From contig SIBG01000005.1 in NCBI GenBank assembly GCA_009695305.1, positions 1 to 64,000 of the forward strand: DNA of 64,000 nt, in the 5' to 3' direction. Shown one piece after another: positions 33,340-41,145 of the stretch. Below the pieces are notes generated by a model. That model searched no databases. It was not told the DNA's origin and worked only from the letters and a program-made list of their open reading frames with translations. Both the position numbers and the translations under genes were made by a program. Every line of letters starts with the position of its first letter. The stretch's first letter is position 1. This DNA is from Opitutus sp. Lineage in GTDB: Bacteria > Verrucomicrobiota > Verrucomicrobiia > Opitutales > Opitutaceae.

Positions 33340-34599
33340 CTACAGTTCCAAGCACACGCCCTGCGTCGTGCTGCGGAGCAGGATCTGGCCGTCGCTAAAT
33401 GCGGGGCTCGCCCAGACTTTGCCCTCGATGACCTTGGCGCTCGCGAGTTCGCGATACGCCGTCGGCGTCGGCTCGATGAGCTTGAGCACACCGGCGTCCG
33501 TGGTCGCGACGAGCCGGTTCCCGACCATGATCACCTGGCTGGGCCCGAAGCCGGGCTGCGTCCATTGAATTTTCCCGGTTCGAATATCGATGCACTTCAT
33601 GGGATTATTGCCGAAATCGCGATGCCCATAGAGCCCGTAAAGATAACCGTCATGCACGACGGCCGTGCTCCAATGCGCCTCCGCGTCCTTGCCCGGAATG
33701 CGCCACAGCTCGGTCACTTCCCATTGGTCCCCCGTGCGCTTGACTTGACAGGCCGCGCCGCCGACGCCGTAGGCCGCCGCGCAGTTGACGATGTCGCCCC
33801 AGACCACGGGTGAAGCGGCGGTCGAGGTGCGGTAGGGAAACGGATAGTGCCAGAGTTCGCGACCATTGGCGGGATCGCGGGCCACGATGCCACGCTCGAC
33901 CATGAAGATGGCCTGTTGCACCCCGTGAATCGTCGCCACGATGGGGGTCGAATGCACGGCGCGGTCGCTGCCGGCTTTCCACAACACTTCGCCGGACTCC
34001 GCTTTGAACGCGAGGTAAGTCTGTCCGCTGCCGCCGCCCGCGACCAGCACGCGATCTCCGATGACGAGTGGCGACGCGGCGTTCGCCCACGTGATTTCGT
34101 TGCCGCCGAATTCCTTGATTAGATCCCGCGTCCACTCGGCCGCACCCGTGGCGCTGTTGAGCGCGTGAAGATCGAACTTGCCGCCAAACACGAAAACTCG
34201 GCCGCCGGAGAAAACCGGGGTCGCCCGCGGGCCGTCGCCGCCGTCGTTGCCGGGCGCGCCACGTTCCCCGCCACCGCGGTAGCCCGTCACACCCAGTGGC
34301 GTTTGCCAGACGGTTTTTCCGCTCTGGCGATCGATCGCGATGGCGGTCTCGCGACCATCGACCGGCACGACCGTGTAGGCCCGGCCTTCGCCAGTGACGA
34401 AGGAACTGAACCCGCCGCCCGCGGTGATTTCCCAGATCTTGCGCGGCTGGCCCGCGGTCCACGTCGCGGCGGCGATTTCCGCCGTCTTGCGGTTGCCGCT
34501 CGGGCCCATGATTTGCGACCAGTCGCCGGCCCGCGCGGCGGGAAGGCCGACGGCAAGCACGAGCGTGGCGAAAAGCGGGAGACGGGGAGAGGTTTTCAT
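33340..34599 (-). CDS. secreted PQQ-like beta-propeller protein 2
   Basis: The 419-residue product starts with a signal peptide (MKTSPRLPLFATLVLAVGLP, cleavage near ARA). The mature start is GDWSQIMGPSGNR, a weaker form of the W-P-x-R-G-P motif. Blades are visible as IAIDRQSGKTVWQTP, LHALNSATGAAEWTRD, LAFKAESGEVLWKAGSD and CIDIRTGKIQWTQPG. Propeller fold is confident; the binding function is not. It is the only propeller here with MGP instead of RGP at the start. Gene start set by the signal peptide at 34599. Confidence 0.9.
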   Translation of the reverse strand: MKTSPRLPLFATLVLAVGLPAARAGDWSQIMGPSGNRKTAEIAAATWTAGQPRKIWEITAGGGFSSFVTGEGRAYTVVPVDGRETAIAIDRQSGKTVWQTPLGVTGYRGGGERGAPGNDGGDGPRATPVFSGGRVFVFGGKFDLHALNSATGAAEWTRDLIKEFGGNEITWANAASPLVIGDRVLVAGGGSGQTYLAFKAESGEVLWKAGSDRAVHSTPIVATIHGVQQAIFMVERGIVARDPANGRELWHYPFPYRTSTAASPVVWGDIVNCAAAYGVGGAACQVKRTGDQWEVTELWRIPGKDAEAHWSTAVVHDGYLYGLYGHRDFGNNPMKCIDIRTGKIQWTQPGFGPSQVIMVGNRLVATTDAGVLKLIEPTPTAYRELASAKVIEGKVWASPAFSDGQILLRSTTQGVCLEL

Positions 34600-34766
34600 G
34601 GAGCGGGCCGGAGCGGGCGAAGGGCCAGACGTATGAACCATCAAACCGATTCCGCCGACGCGCGAATTTCCAAGCGCGCCGGCCGCGCGCGGCGGGGCGC
34701 GGGTGATGCCGTGCATCCTTACCGCCCGTTGGCGCGTCTTCCGCGCAGTCGCGACCCAGTAAAAAT

Positions 34767-34874
34767 CCCCGGGGCAAGCCCCGGGGCATTTGACAAGACC
34801 GCCGCAAACTCATCCGACCATAATGCAATTCGCGCTTAAACCCGTCCGTCCAACCAAGCCGAAGCAAGCTTCGG
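34767..34874. repeat. two short palindromes in the gap before the membrane protein gene
   Basis: CCCCGGGGC-AA-GCCCCGGGG at 34767-34786 and CCGAAGC-AA-GCTTCGG at 34859-34874 are perfect inverted repeats. They are the only features I see in the 294-base gap 34600-34893. Confidence 0.65.
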
Positions 34875-34893
34875 GGTATCGGACCCACAGCGA

Positions 34894-35505
34894 ATGAAAT
34901 TTTTCGGACTCACTCCTGGCGCCCTCCCCGCCGATCCATCGTCGATGGCGGGGCGCGGGCGGCGACTGCCGTGGACGCTCGGCTACGGGAGCCTGAGCTT
35001 CGGGGCCGTCAGTGTGCTGGCCTACGCGATCTGGGCTTTCCGGTTGGTGCCGGGCACCGCGGCGATGTATGCGACGACGGCGGCGGTTTACGTGGGCGGT
35101 GGTGGGTTCGCGCTCAGCCGGCTGGTCTTGGCGCCGGGCGCGTGGCGACGTTTCCCGCCGTGCTTCGCCCTGGCGTTTCTCGCCTACGCAGTGGGCTGGT
35201 GCGCGTTTTGGTTCGGGCTGCGCGGAAAATACCACGCCGATCTCTTCGGTGCCGCCGCGGGCCTCGCGGCGATGACGTGGCTGTTTCAGCGTGCCTTCGG
35301 GAAAAAAGATGACTTCCTGCCACTCTTCGCGGTGTTGTTCACTGGTCACAGTCTCGGCTACTACGTGGGCGATGCCCTCCATGCGATCGTGGCCGGCGCG
35401 CCGGGCCGGCTGCTGTGGGGCGCGGCCCACGGGCTTGGCTTCGGCGCGGGCCTCGGCTACGTCCTTTGGCAATGCCAGCCGCGCCCGCGCGCAGCCCTCG
35501 AATAA
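34894..35505 (+). CDS. integral membrane protein of unknown function
   Basis: The 203-residue product has about six hydrophobic segments: GYGSLSFGAVSVLAYAIWAF, AAVYVGGGGFALSRLVL, FALAFLAYAVGWCAFWFGL, a helix in LFGAAAGLAAMTWLF, LPLFAVLFTGHSLGYYVG and LWGAAHGLGFGAGLGYVLW. Arg/His-rich loops suggest a defined topology. I recognise no family. The halogenase-like gene starts 13 bases after its stop, so the two are probably co-transcribed and may act together. Confidence 0.72.
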   Translation: MKFFGLTPGALPADPSSMAGRGRRLPWTLGYGSLSFGAVSVLAYAIWAFRLVPGTAAMYATTAAVYVGGGGFALSRLVLAPGAWRRFPPCFALAFLAYAVGWCAFWFGLRGKYHADLFGAAAGLAAMTWLFQRAFGKKDDFLPLFAVLFTGHSLGYYVGDALHAIVAGAPGRLLWGAAHGLGFGAGLGYVLWQCQPRPRAALE

Positions 35506-35518
35506 TTTTTCTTCCCTC

Positions 35519-36838
35519 ATGCCGACCAAGACCGCAACCCAATCCTACGACGCGATCATCATCGGCGGCGGGCCCGCCGGCGCCTGCGCCGGCGCGATCC
35601 TCGGCGAATACGGCCACCGCGTGCTCATCCTCGAACGCGAAAAATTTCCCCGCTTCCACATCGGCGAATCGCTGATCCCGTTTACGTTTCAGCCGCTCCA
35701 GCGCATCGGCATGATTCCGAAAATGAAGGCGTCGGCCTTCCAGAAGAAATACAGCGTGACCTTCGTGCAACCGGACGGCCGGCGCTCGCAGCCCTTTTAT
35801 TTTTTCAACCGCTACGACCGGGAGACCGTCGCGCAGACGTGGCAGGTGCTGCGGTCGGAGTTCGACCAGTTGATGCTCGACAACGCCCGCGAGAAAGGCG
35901 CCGAGGTGCGCGAAGAGACGACTGTCAACCGCCCGCTGCTGGACGGCGACCGCATCGTCGGCGTCGAGGCCACCGACAAATCCGGCCGCACCTATGAGGT
36001 GCGCGCACCCATCACCCTGGATTGCACCGGCAAGGAGGCGTTCCTCTCGAACCGCAACGGCTGGCGCATGCGCGACCCTTACCTCAACAAGATTGCCGTC
36101 TGGACCTACTACAAAGATTCGAAACGCGGCGCGGGCATCGACGAAGGCGACACCACGGTCGCCTACGTGCCGGACAAAGGCTGGTTCTGGCACATCCCGC
36201 AGCACCGCGGGATGACGAGCGTCGGGGTCGTCGCCGAGGGGAAGTATCTCACGCGCGATGGCTTCAAGGAGCCGAAGGAAATTTTCCATCGCGAGGTCGA
36301 GCAGAACCTCTGGATCAAGGACCGCCTGTCGGTCGGCGAGTGCACGGGCGAGTATTACATCACGAGCGAATATTCGCGGCACTCCCGCTACTGCGCGTCG
36401 CCCGGCTTGGTGTTGGTCGGCGATGCGTTCGCGTTTCTCGATCCCGTGTTCAGCAGCGGCGTGATGCTCGCGCTCAAGAGCGGACAACTCGTGGGTGAGA
36501 CCATCCACGTCGGCCTGCTGGCGGGCGATTTGTCGCCCGCGCGCTTCACGGCCTATGGCGCGACGGTCCGGCAGGGCGTCGAAAACATGCGCAAGCTGGT
36601 CTACGCGTTCTACGACCCGAAATTTTCCTTCCGCGAAGTCATTGCGCGCTATCCCGACGCGGCCGGAGAAATCACCGACTGCCTCTCGGGCGACGTGAAC
36701 AAGGATTTTTCCCAACTGTGGAGCCGCATCCGCGAATTCGTGCCGTTGCCGGACGATCTACCCTACGGCGAACCGCTGGGAGCGGACGCCCTGGCGCGAT
36801 CGTTGCCAACGGCCCAAAACGGCGGGCGGCCCGGCTGA
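35519..36838 (+). CDS. FAD-dependent oxidoreductase, halogenase-like
   Basis: The 439-residue flavoprotein begins with IIIGGGPAGACAGAILGEYG (FAD fold, about 13-32), then HIGESLIPFTF. It contains GWFWHIP with W222 and W224, I226 and P227, which is the W-x-W-x-I-P motif of flavin-dependent halogenases; it blocks the monooxygenase reaction in that family. A later GDAFAFLDPVFSSGVMLA is the second flavin motif. The family also includes hydroxylases and geranylgeranyl-type reductases, so halogenation is likely but not proven. The membrane protein lies 13 bases upstream. No other pigment or polyketide gene is visible. The start at 35519 is set by the FAD fold. Confidence 0.8.
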   Translation: MPTKTATQSYDAIIIGGGPAGACAGAILGEYGHRVLILEREKFPRFHIGESLIPFTFQPLQRIGMIPKMKASAFQKKYSVTFVQPDGRRSQPFYFFNRYDRETVAQTWQVLRSEFDQLMLDNAREKGAEVREETTVNRPLLDGDRIVGVEATDKSGRTYEVRAPITLDCTGKEAFLSNRNGWRMRDPYLNKIAVWTYYKDSKRGAGIDEGDTTVAYVPDKGWFWHIPQHRGMTSVGVVAEGKYLTRDGFKEPKEIFHREVEQNLWIKDRLSVGECTGEYYITSEYSRHSRYCASPGLVLVGDAFAFLDPVFSSGVMLALKSGQLVGETIHVGLLAGDLSPARFTAYGATVRQGVENMRKLVYAFYDPKFSFREVIARYPDAAGEITDCLSGDVNKDFSQLWSRIREFVPLPDDLPYGEPLGADALARSLPTAQNGGRPG

Positions 36839-36847
36839 TTGTCAGTC

Positions 36848-38119
36848 TCACCGCGCTGGAATTCCCCCGGCCGGCACGCCCACGCACCAGAGAAACTCTT
36901 CGCGTGGTTCGCCCTTTTTCGCGTGGCGGAGGTAGACGCGCCCGCCGCAGATGGCGGGCGAGGCGAACGCCTCGTCGCCGAGTTGGTTTTGCGCGAGGAG
37001 TTTGAAATGTTGCGGCGTCGCCTCGAACACGCTGGTCACGCCGCGCAGGCTGGTCGCGTAGACGCGATCACCGGCCATGATGGGCGAAGCGTAGAAGTCT
37101 TTGTCGACCTTTTCGCGCCACACCTCGGCGCCGGTGTCCGCGCGCCAGCAAAAGGCCGTGCCCGCGTCGAGCACGCCAAACAAATGGCCGTCGCGCACGA
37201 GGAGCGAGGGCACGTAAAGGCGCGCGGGCGATTGCCAGACGACCTGGCCCGAGCCATCGGCGGCGACGGCCGCAACGTGGTTGCGCGGGTAGCCACCGCT
37301 GATGAACACGCGCCGACCGTCGCTCGCGGCCGTGACGACCGTCTCCTCGGTCGAGCCGGCGGTTTCCCAGAGTTTCTGGCCCGTGAGGGGATCGAAGCTG
37401 ACGACCAAGTTACAGCCGGCGAGCACCGCCTGCACGCGGCCGCCGATGGTAAAAATTGCCGGCGAGGCGTAGTTGGGAATTTTCGGACGCGCCTGCGACC
37501 AGATGATTTTCCCCGTGGCGCGATCGAGGCCGGCCACGCGGCCGCCGGCGCGGTTGTCGGCCGCGACGATGACGACGTTTTCGTGGACGACCGCCGAGGC
37601 ACCGAAGCCCTGATGCACCTGGTAGTCTGCGACGCGCGTCTGCCAGAGAATTTTGCCGGCGGGGTCGAGTGCCGTGGTGTGAATCGCCTGGCCATGGAGA
37701 AAATTGATGTAGAGCCGGTCGCCATCGCACACCACGGAGGCGGACGCCGCGGACGAGTTCTTGTGGTTGCCGGACTCGAGCGGGCCGCGGTGGACCACGG
37801 TTTGCCAGAGCTGCCGGCCGGTGCTGCGATCGAACGCGATGACGAGCTGCTCGCTGGTGGCGCTGTCGGCGGTGGCGAGGTAGACGCGCTCGCCAGCGAC
37901 GGTGGGCGAACCGTGGCCCTTGCCGCGAACCGATGCGCGCCAGAGCACGTTTTCGGTCTCGCTCCATTTGACCGGGGCGTTTTGGTCCGCCGCCGCCTGG
38001 CCGTCGCGCGTGGGGCCGCGCCACGCGGGCCAGTCGGCACTCGCACCGGCGCGAGCGAGGGGCGGGGCGAACGAGCCGAGCAGGAGGGAGAGGAGCGCCA
38101 GCCGGTAAAAAAATTTCAT
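36848..38119 (-). CDS. secreted PQQ-like beta-propeller protein 3
   Basis: The 423-residue product has a signal peptide (MKFFYRLALLSLLLGSFAPP), then SADWPAWRGPTRDG at about 28-41. Blade strands include IAFDRSTGRQLWQTV, TALDPAGKILWQTRVADYQ, GLDRATGKIIWSQAR, VSFDPLTGQKLWETAG and CWRADTGAEVWREKV. The C-terminus ends CVGVPAGGIPAR, without the LYxI ending of most of its paralogues. It is convergent with the halogenase-like gene (9 bases). Confidence 0.9.
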   Translation of the reverse strand: MKFFYRLALLSLLLGSFAPPLARAGASADWPAWRGPTRDGQAAADQNAPVKWSETENVLWRASVRGKGHGSPTVAGERVYLATADSATSEQLVIAFDRSTGRQLWQTVVHRGPLESGNHKNSSAASASVVCDGDRLYINFLHGQAIHTTALDPAGKILWQTRVADYQVHQGFGASAVVHENVVIVAADNRAGGRVAGLDRATGKIIWSQARPKIPNYASPAIFTIGGRVQAVLAGCNLVVSFDPLTGQKLWETAGSTEETVVTAASDGRRVFISGGYPRNHVAAVAADGSGQVVWQSPARLYVPSLLVRDGHLFGVLDAGTAFCWRADTGAEVWREKVDKDFYASPIMAGDRVYATSLRGVTSVFEATPQHFKLLAQNQLGDEAFASPAICGGRVYLRHAKKGEPREEFLWCVGVPAGGIPAR

Positions 38120-38302
38120 GGGGACCCGCCGACAGTTCCGCCGATTTTACCGTCGCAAGCAAGAGCGCAGTGCGGTCAACGGTCGTCGCCGATGACGGCG
38201 GCGGGACTGAAATGATGCAGAAAAAACCGCCCGGCGATCGTTTCAGTTGCGTGGCACGCGGCCCACGCCACGATTCGCGCCTCCCTGCGGTATGAATTCA
38301 CA

Positions 38303-38343
38303 GTGGGGCAAAAAAGTGGGGCAAAAAGGTGTGGGGCAAAAAG
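38303..38343 (+). repeat. three tandem copies of GTGGGGCAAAAA
   Basis: GTGGGGCAAAAA(A/G) occurs at 38303-38315, 38316-38328 and 38331-38343. It is the only clear feature in the upper part of the 376-base gap (38120-38495) before the toxin gene; the rest of the gap shows no gene. Confidence 0.75.
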
Positions 38344-38469
38344 GGTCTGGTTTTAATGTTTAATTTTTAGTGCGCTGGCATCCGAGCGGCTGAAATCGAC
38401 ACCGGCGCTGGCGGCCGGAGCGTGAGCAGGAACGAGCCGGGGATTTCCCAATGTGTTCGACTTCCTTTC

Positions 38470-38486
38470 ATGTCCGTCATTGACAT
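38470..38486. promoter_or_regulatory. possible toxin-antitoxin operator palindrome
   Basis: ATGTC-CGTCATT-GACAT is an inverted repeat ending ten bases before the toxin start. Type II toxin-antitoxin operons are usually repressed by their antitoxin at such sites, but the arms are only 5 bp. Confidence 0.3.
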
Positions 38487-38495
38487 ACTCTCCGC

Positions 38496-38804
38496 TTGAT
38501 CTTCATTGAGGATTCAGCTTTCACCAAAGCCCGCGAAACCCTGCTTTCCGATGACGATTTTTACGCGCTGCAAAACTGGCTCCTCGTCTCTCCCGAGAGC
38601 GGCGCGGTCATCCAGCGGAGCGGCGGTTGCCGAAAAATTCGCTGGGCGGCCAAGGGACACGGCAAGCGGGGCGGCGTGCGCGTGATCTATTTTTACCGCC
38701 TCTCCGCCGCCGAAATCCTCCTTTTGGAAATCTATCCGAAAAACGAAAAAGAAGACCTCACCGCCGAAGACTTGAAAAGACTTAAAAGGAAAATCAACCC
38801 ATGA
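38496..38804 (+). CDS. RelE/HigB-type toxin of a type II toxin-antitoxin system
   Basis: The 102-residue protein matches the RelE-like HigB family: MIFIEDSAFTKARETLLSDD at the N-terminus, ALQNWLLVSPESGAVI, GGCRKIRWAAKGHGKRGGVR at about 46-65, IYFYRLSA and LLEIYPKNEKEDLTAEDLK. The basic GKRGGVR block corresponds to the mRNA-contact region. The toxin would cleave mRNA at the ribosome. The only in-frame start is TTG at 38496, because a stop lies 15 bases upstream. The antitoxin gene follows and overlaps its stop by 4 bases (toxin first, as in higBA). Confidence 0.88.
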   Translation: MIFIEDSAFTKARETLLSDDDFYALQNWLLVSPESGAVIQRSGGCRKIRWAAKGHGKRGGVRVIYFYRLSAAEILLLEIYPKNEKEDLTAEDLKRLKRKINP

Positions 38805-39148
38805 ACCCGACGAAACTCAGACTAAAAAAGGAGCGCCTCCTCCGCGGTCGCGTGACGCCGGCGCGCGTGACGGAGGTGCTCTCCGACGGTCGCGGCGGAT
38901 TCGTCCGGCGAGAGCTCGACCCCGCCGCGTGGCGGCGCGACCAGGCGGCCGACTACGCCGAGCGCGTGAAACAGGCGCGGCGCAAGCTCGGCATGACGCA
39001 GGACACGTTTGCGGCGCTTCTCGGCGTGCCGCGCGGCACGCTGCGCAACTGGGAGCAAAACCATCGCGAGCCGTCAGGCGCCGCCAAGGTGCTCATTACC
39101 GTCGCCGGCCACAACCCGCAGGCGGTGCTCGACGCGATTAACGCGTAA
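38801..39148 (+). CDS. XRE-family antitoxin
   Basis: The 115-residue protein has a helix-turn-helix at about 57-90: VKQARRKLGMTQDTFAALLG followed by VPRGTLRNWEQNHREPSG. The N-terminal part is basic (KLRLKKERLLRGR). The layout is that of NadS/HigA-type antitoxins that bind the toxin and repress the operon. Its ATG overlaps the toxin stop (ATGA at 38801-38804), so both are translated together. Confidence 0.88.
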   Translation: MNPTKLRLKKERLLRGRVTPARVTEVLSDGRGGFVRRELDPAAWRRDQAADYAERVKQARRKLGMTQDTFAALLGVPRGTLRNWEQNHREPSGAAKVLITVAGHNPQAVLDAINA

Positions 39149-39328
39149 CCCGAAATCGGACGCCTCGTTTCCACGGCCCACGGTGCGCGATTCCCTCGCT
39201 GACGGATTGTCGCTCACTCTCCGCCATCGGAGGGGTCAGAAACCGGGCCTGGGTGGCCAATCATTCACTCCGTTGCTTGGTCCGGAGCGCTCCGTCCGCC
39301 CACGTAAAAGTGCCAGCGAACTCGCGGC

Positions 39329-39432
39329 CTATCTGACCCCCGGCAGCCGCACCCGTCCCGCCGCGAGCGCCAGCAGCGTCACGACCCCGGCCAGCGCGGA
39401 GAACACCGCTGCATACGAGTCGGTCAGCGCGT
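39329..39432 (-). pseudogene. C-terminal remnant of a membrane transporter
   Basis: On the minus strand the frame reads YAAVFSALAGVVTLLALAAG followed by RVRLPGVR and a stop, which looks like the last membrane helix of an MFS-type permease. Its upstream side is cut by the palindromic repeat at 39433-39511. Too short to name the family. Nothing else was recognised in the 432-base gap 39149-39580 apart from this and the repeat. Confidence 0.35.
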
Positions 39433-39511
39433 GGCATTGCGCGAGAAGGAGCGGCGATCCAGTCAGATGGATTGCTTCGTCGCCTGCTTCGCGGGCTTCT
39501 CGCAATGACAA
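39433..39511. repeat. dispersed palindromic repeat, 'GCGATCCAgcTGGATTGC' family, copy C
   Basis: The element runs GCATTGCGCGAG, GGCGATCCAGTCAGATGGAT and TCTCGCAATGACA. The centre has a small insertion relative to copies A and B. It seems to have cut the transporter remnant. Confidence 0.8.
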
Positions 39512-39580
39512 ACCACAACACCACGAAGCTTTCAGTTGCCGCGTCCACTCAAATTCGGAGACTTCGTCCCCGGTCCCGTC

Positions 39581-41008
39581 ATGAACTTGTCAAAAGCCTC
39601 CCCCAAAATCGCCGGTCTCGCCTGCATCCTCGCGCTCGCGTTTTTTCCGCACCGCACGCCGGCGCAGGAGGCGAAGACTTACGCGGGACTCACGTTTCAC
39701 GGTTCGCCGAAGCCGTTGCCCGCGGGCGCCATGACGGAGGACTGGCCGCACTTTCTCGGCCCGCATCACGACGCCACGACGCGCGAAACCAAGTTGCTCG
39801 CCCACTGGCCCGTGGGCGGCCCGAAGAAGATTTGGGAAATGGCAACCGGCGAGGGCTACGCGTGTCCCGTATTCGCGGGGGGCCGGTTGGTTTACTTCCA
39901 CCGGATCGACGGCAAGGAAACCGTCGATTGCCTCGACCCGGAGACGGGCCGACGCTTCTGGCGTTTCGACTACCCGGCGGAATACCAAGATCGCTACGGT
40001 TTCAGTCCCGGGCCGCGCTCCAGTGCCGTGATCGATGACGGGCGCGTCTACGTCGCCGGCGTGACGGCCAGGTTGCACTGTCTCGATCTCAAGACCGGCC
40101 GGGTGATCTGGCGGCGCGACCTGATGGCGGACTACCAGGTCCCTCAATATTTTTTCGGCTACGGCCCGACGCCGCTCGTCTGGAAAGATCGCGTGATCGT
40201 CAACGTCGGCGGCAAGGCCCGCGATGGCGTCACCGGCACCTGCGTCGCCGCGTTCGACAAACTCACCGGTAAAACACTCTGGGAAGTGGAGGACGATTGG
40301 GGCGCCAGCTATGCCTCGCCCATCGTCGCGAAGCTCCGCGGCCGCGAGGTCGCCCTCGTGATCGCGGCGGGCGAGAGCCGGCCGAGCGTCGGCGGGCTGC
40401 TCACGATCGACCCGGCAACGGGCCAGGTCCTCGATCGTTTTCCATGGCGCGCCAAGGTCTACGAATCCGTGATCGCCGGCACGCCCCTCGTGGTCGACGA
40501 GCAGCGCGTCTTCATTTCCGAAACCTACGAAAAGGGCGGCACGCTGCTCGAGTTCGACGAGAATTTGAAATCGAAGCAGCGCTGGACGCAGCGCGGCTTC
40601 GGCCTGCATTGGATGATGCCGCTCCAGCTCGGCGGCCATCTCTACGGCTTCGCCGGCCGCAACCCACCCGACACCGAATTCAAGGGCCTCGACGTCGCCA
40701 CGGGAAAAATCGTCTGGAGCGACGACACGCAGTTCGACGAGAACGGCCGGACCAGCAGTTTTTTTCGCGCGAGTCTCCTCCAGGCCGACGGTCGCGTCTT
40801 TTGCCTCGGCGAAGACGGACTCCTAGCCGAATTCAGTCTCACGCCGAAGGGCGCCGTCACGAAGCAGCGCGTCCGCCTCTTTTACGCGACTTCCACCTGG
40901 ACGCTCCCGGCGCTGCATCGCGGCCTGCTCTACGTCGTGCATAACACCCGCGATGTCCGCGACGACCAGCCGCCGCGGTTGATCTGCTACGATTTCCGCG
41001 GGGAGTGA
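39581..41008 (+). CDS. secreted PQQ-like beta-propeller protein 4
   Basis: The 475-residue product has a signal peptide ending near TPAQE, a spacer with GLTFHGSPKPLP, then EDWPHFLGPHHDA (a divergent form of the W-P-x-R-G-P motif). Blades include CLDPETGRRFWRFDYP, CLDLKTGRVIWRRDLM, AFDKLTGKTLWEVEDDW and GLDVATGKIVWSDDT. The C-terminus ends LICYDFRGE. First gene of a same-strand run of four propellers (39581-45069). Confidence 0.9.
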   Translation: MNLSKASPKIAGLACILALAFFPHRTPAQEAKTYAGLTFHGSPKPLPAGAMTEDWPHFLGPHHDATTRETKLLAHWPVGGPKKIWEMATGEGYACPVFAGGRLVYFHRIDGKETVDCLDPETGRRFWRFDYPAEYQDRYGFSPGPRSSAVIDDGRVYVAGVTARLHCLDLKTGRVIWRRDLMADYQVPQYFFGYGPTPLVWKDRVIVNVGGKARDGVTGTCVAAFDKLTGKTLWEVEDDWGASYASPIVAKLRGREVALVIAAGESRPSVGGLLTIDPATGQVLDRFPWRAKVYESVIAGTPLVVDEQRVFISETYEKGGTLLEFDENLKSKQRWTQRGFGLHWMMPLQLGGHLYGFAGRNPPDTEFKGLDVATGKIVWSDDTQFDENGRTSSFFRASLLQADGRVFCLGEDGLLAEFSLTPKGAVTKQRVRLFYATSTWTLPALHRGLLYVVHNTRDVRDDQPPRLICYDFRGE

Positions 41009-41145
41009 GGGGGCGCAAGGTCGCGCCCGGCCCCGCGCTGGCGCCCGCCGTCCTCCGCGGAGCGGCGGCGGAATTCTCTTTGACCGCGAGTCCCCCGCCG
41101 ACTGTGCTTCCGGCTCGCGCCGCCCACCGGCCGATCCCCCACCCC

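Noticed and set aside
38303-38343. CRISPR array
   Set aside because: Three short direct tandem copies of 12-13 bases without spacers, and no cas gene in the window.
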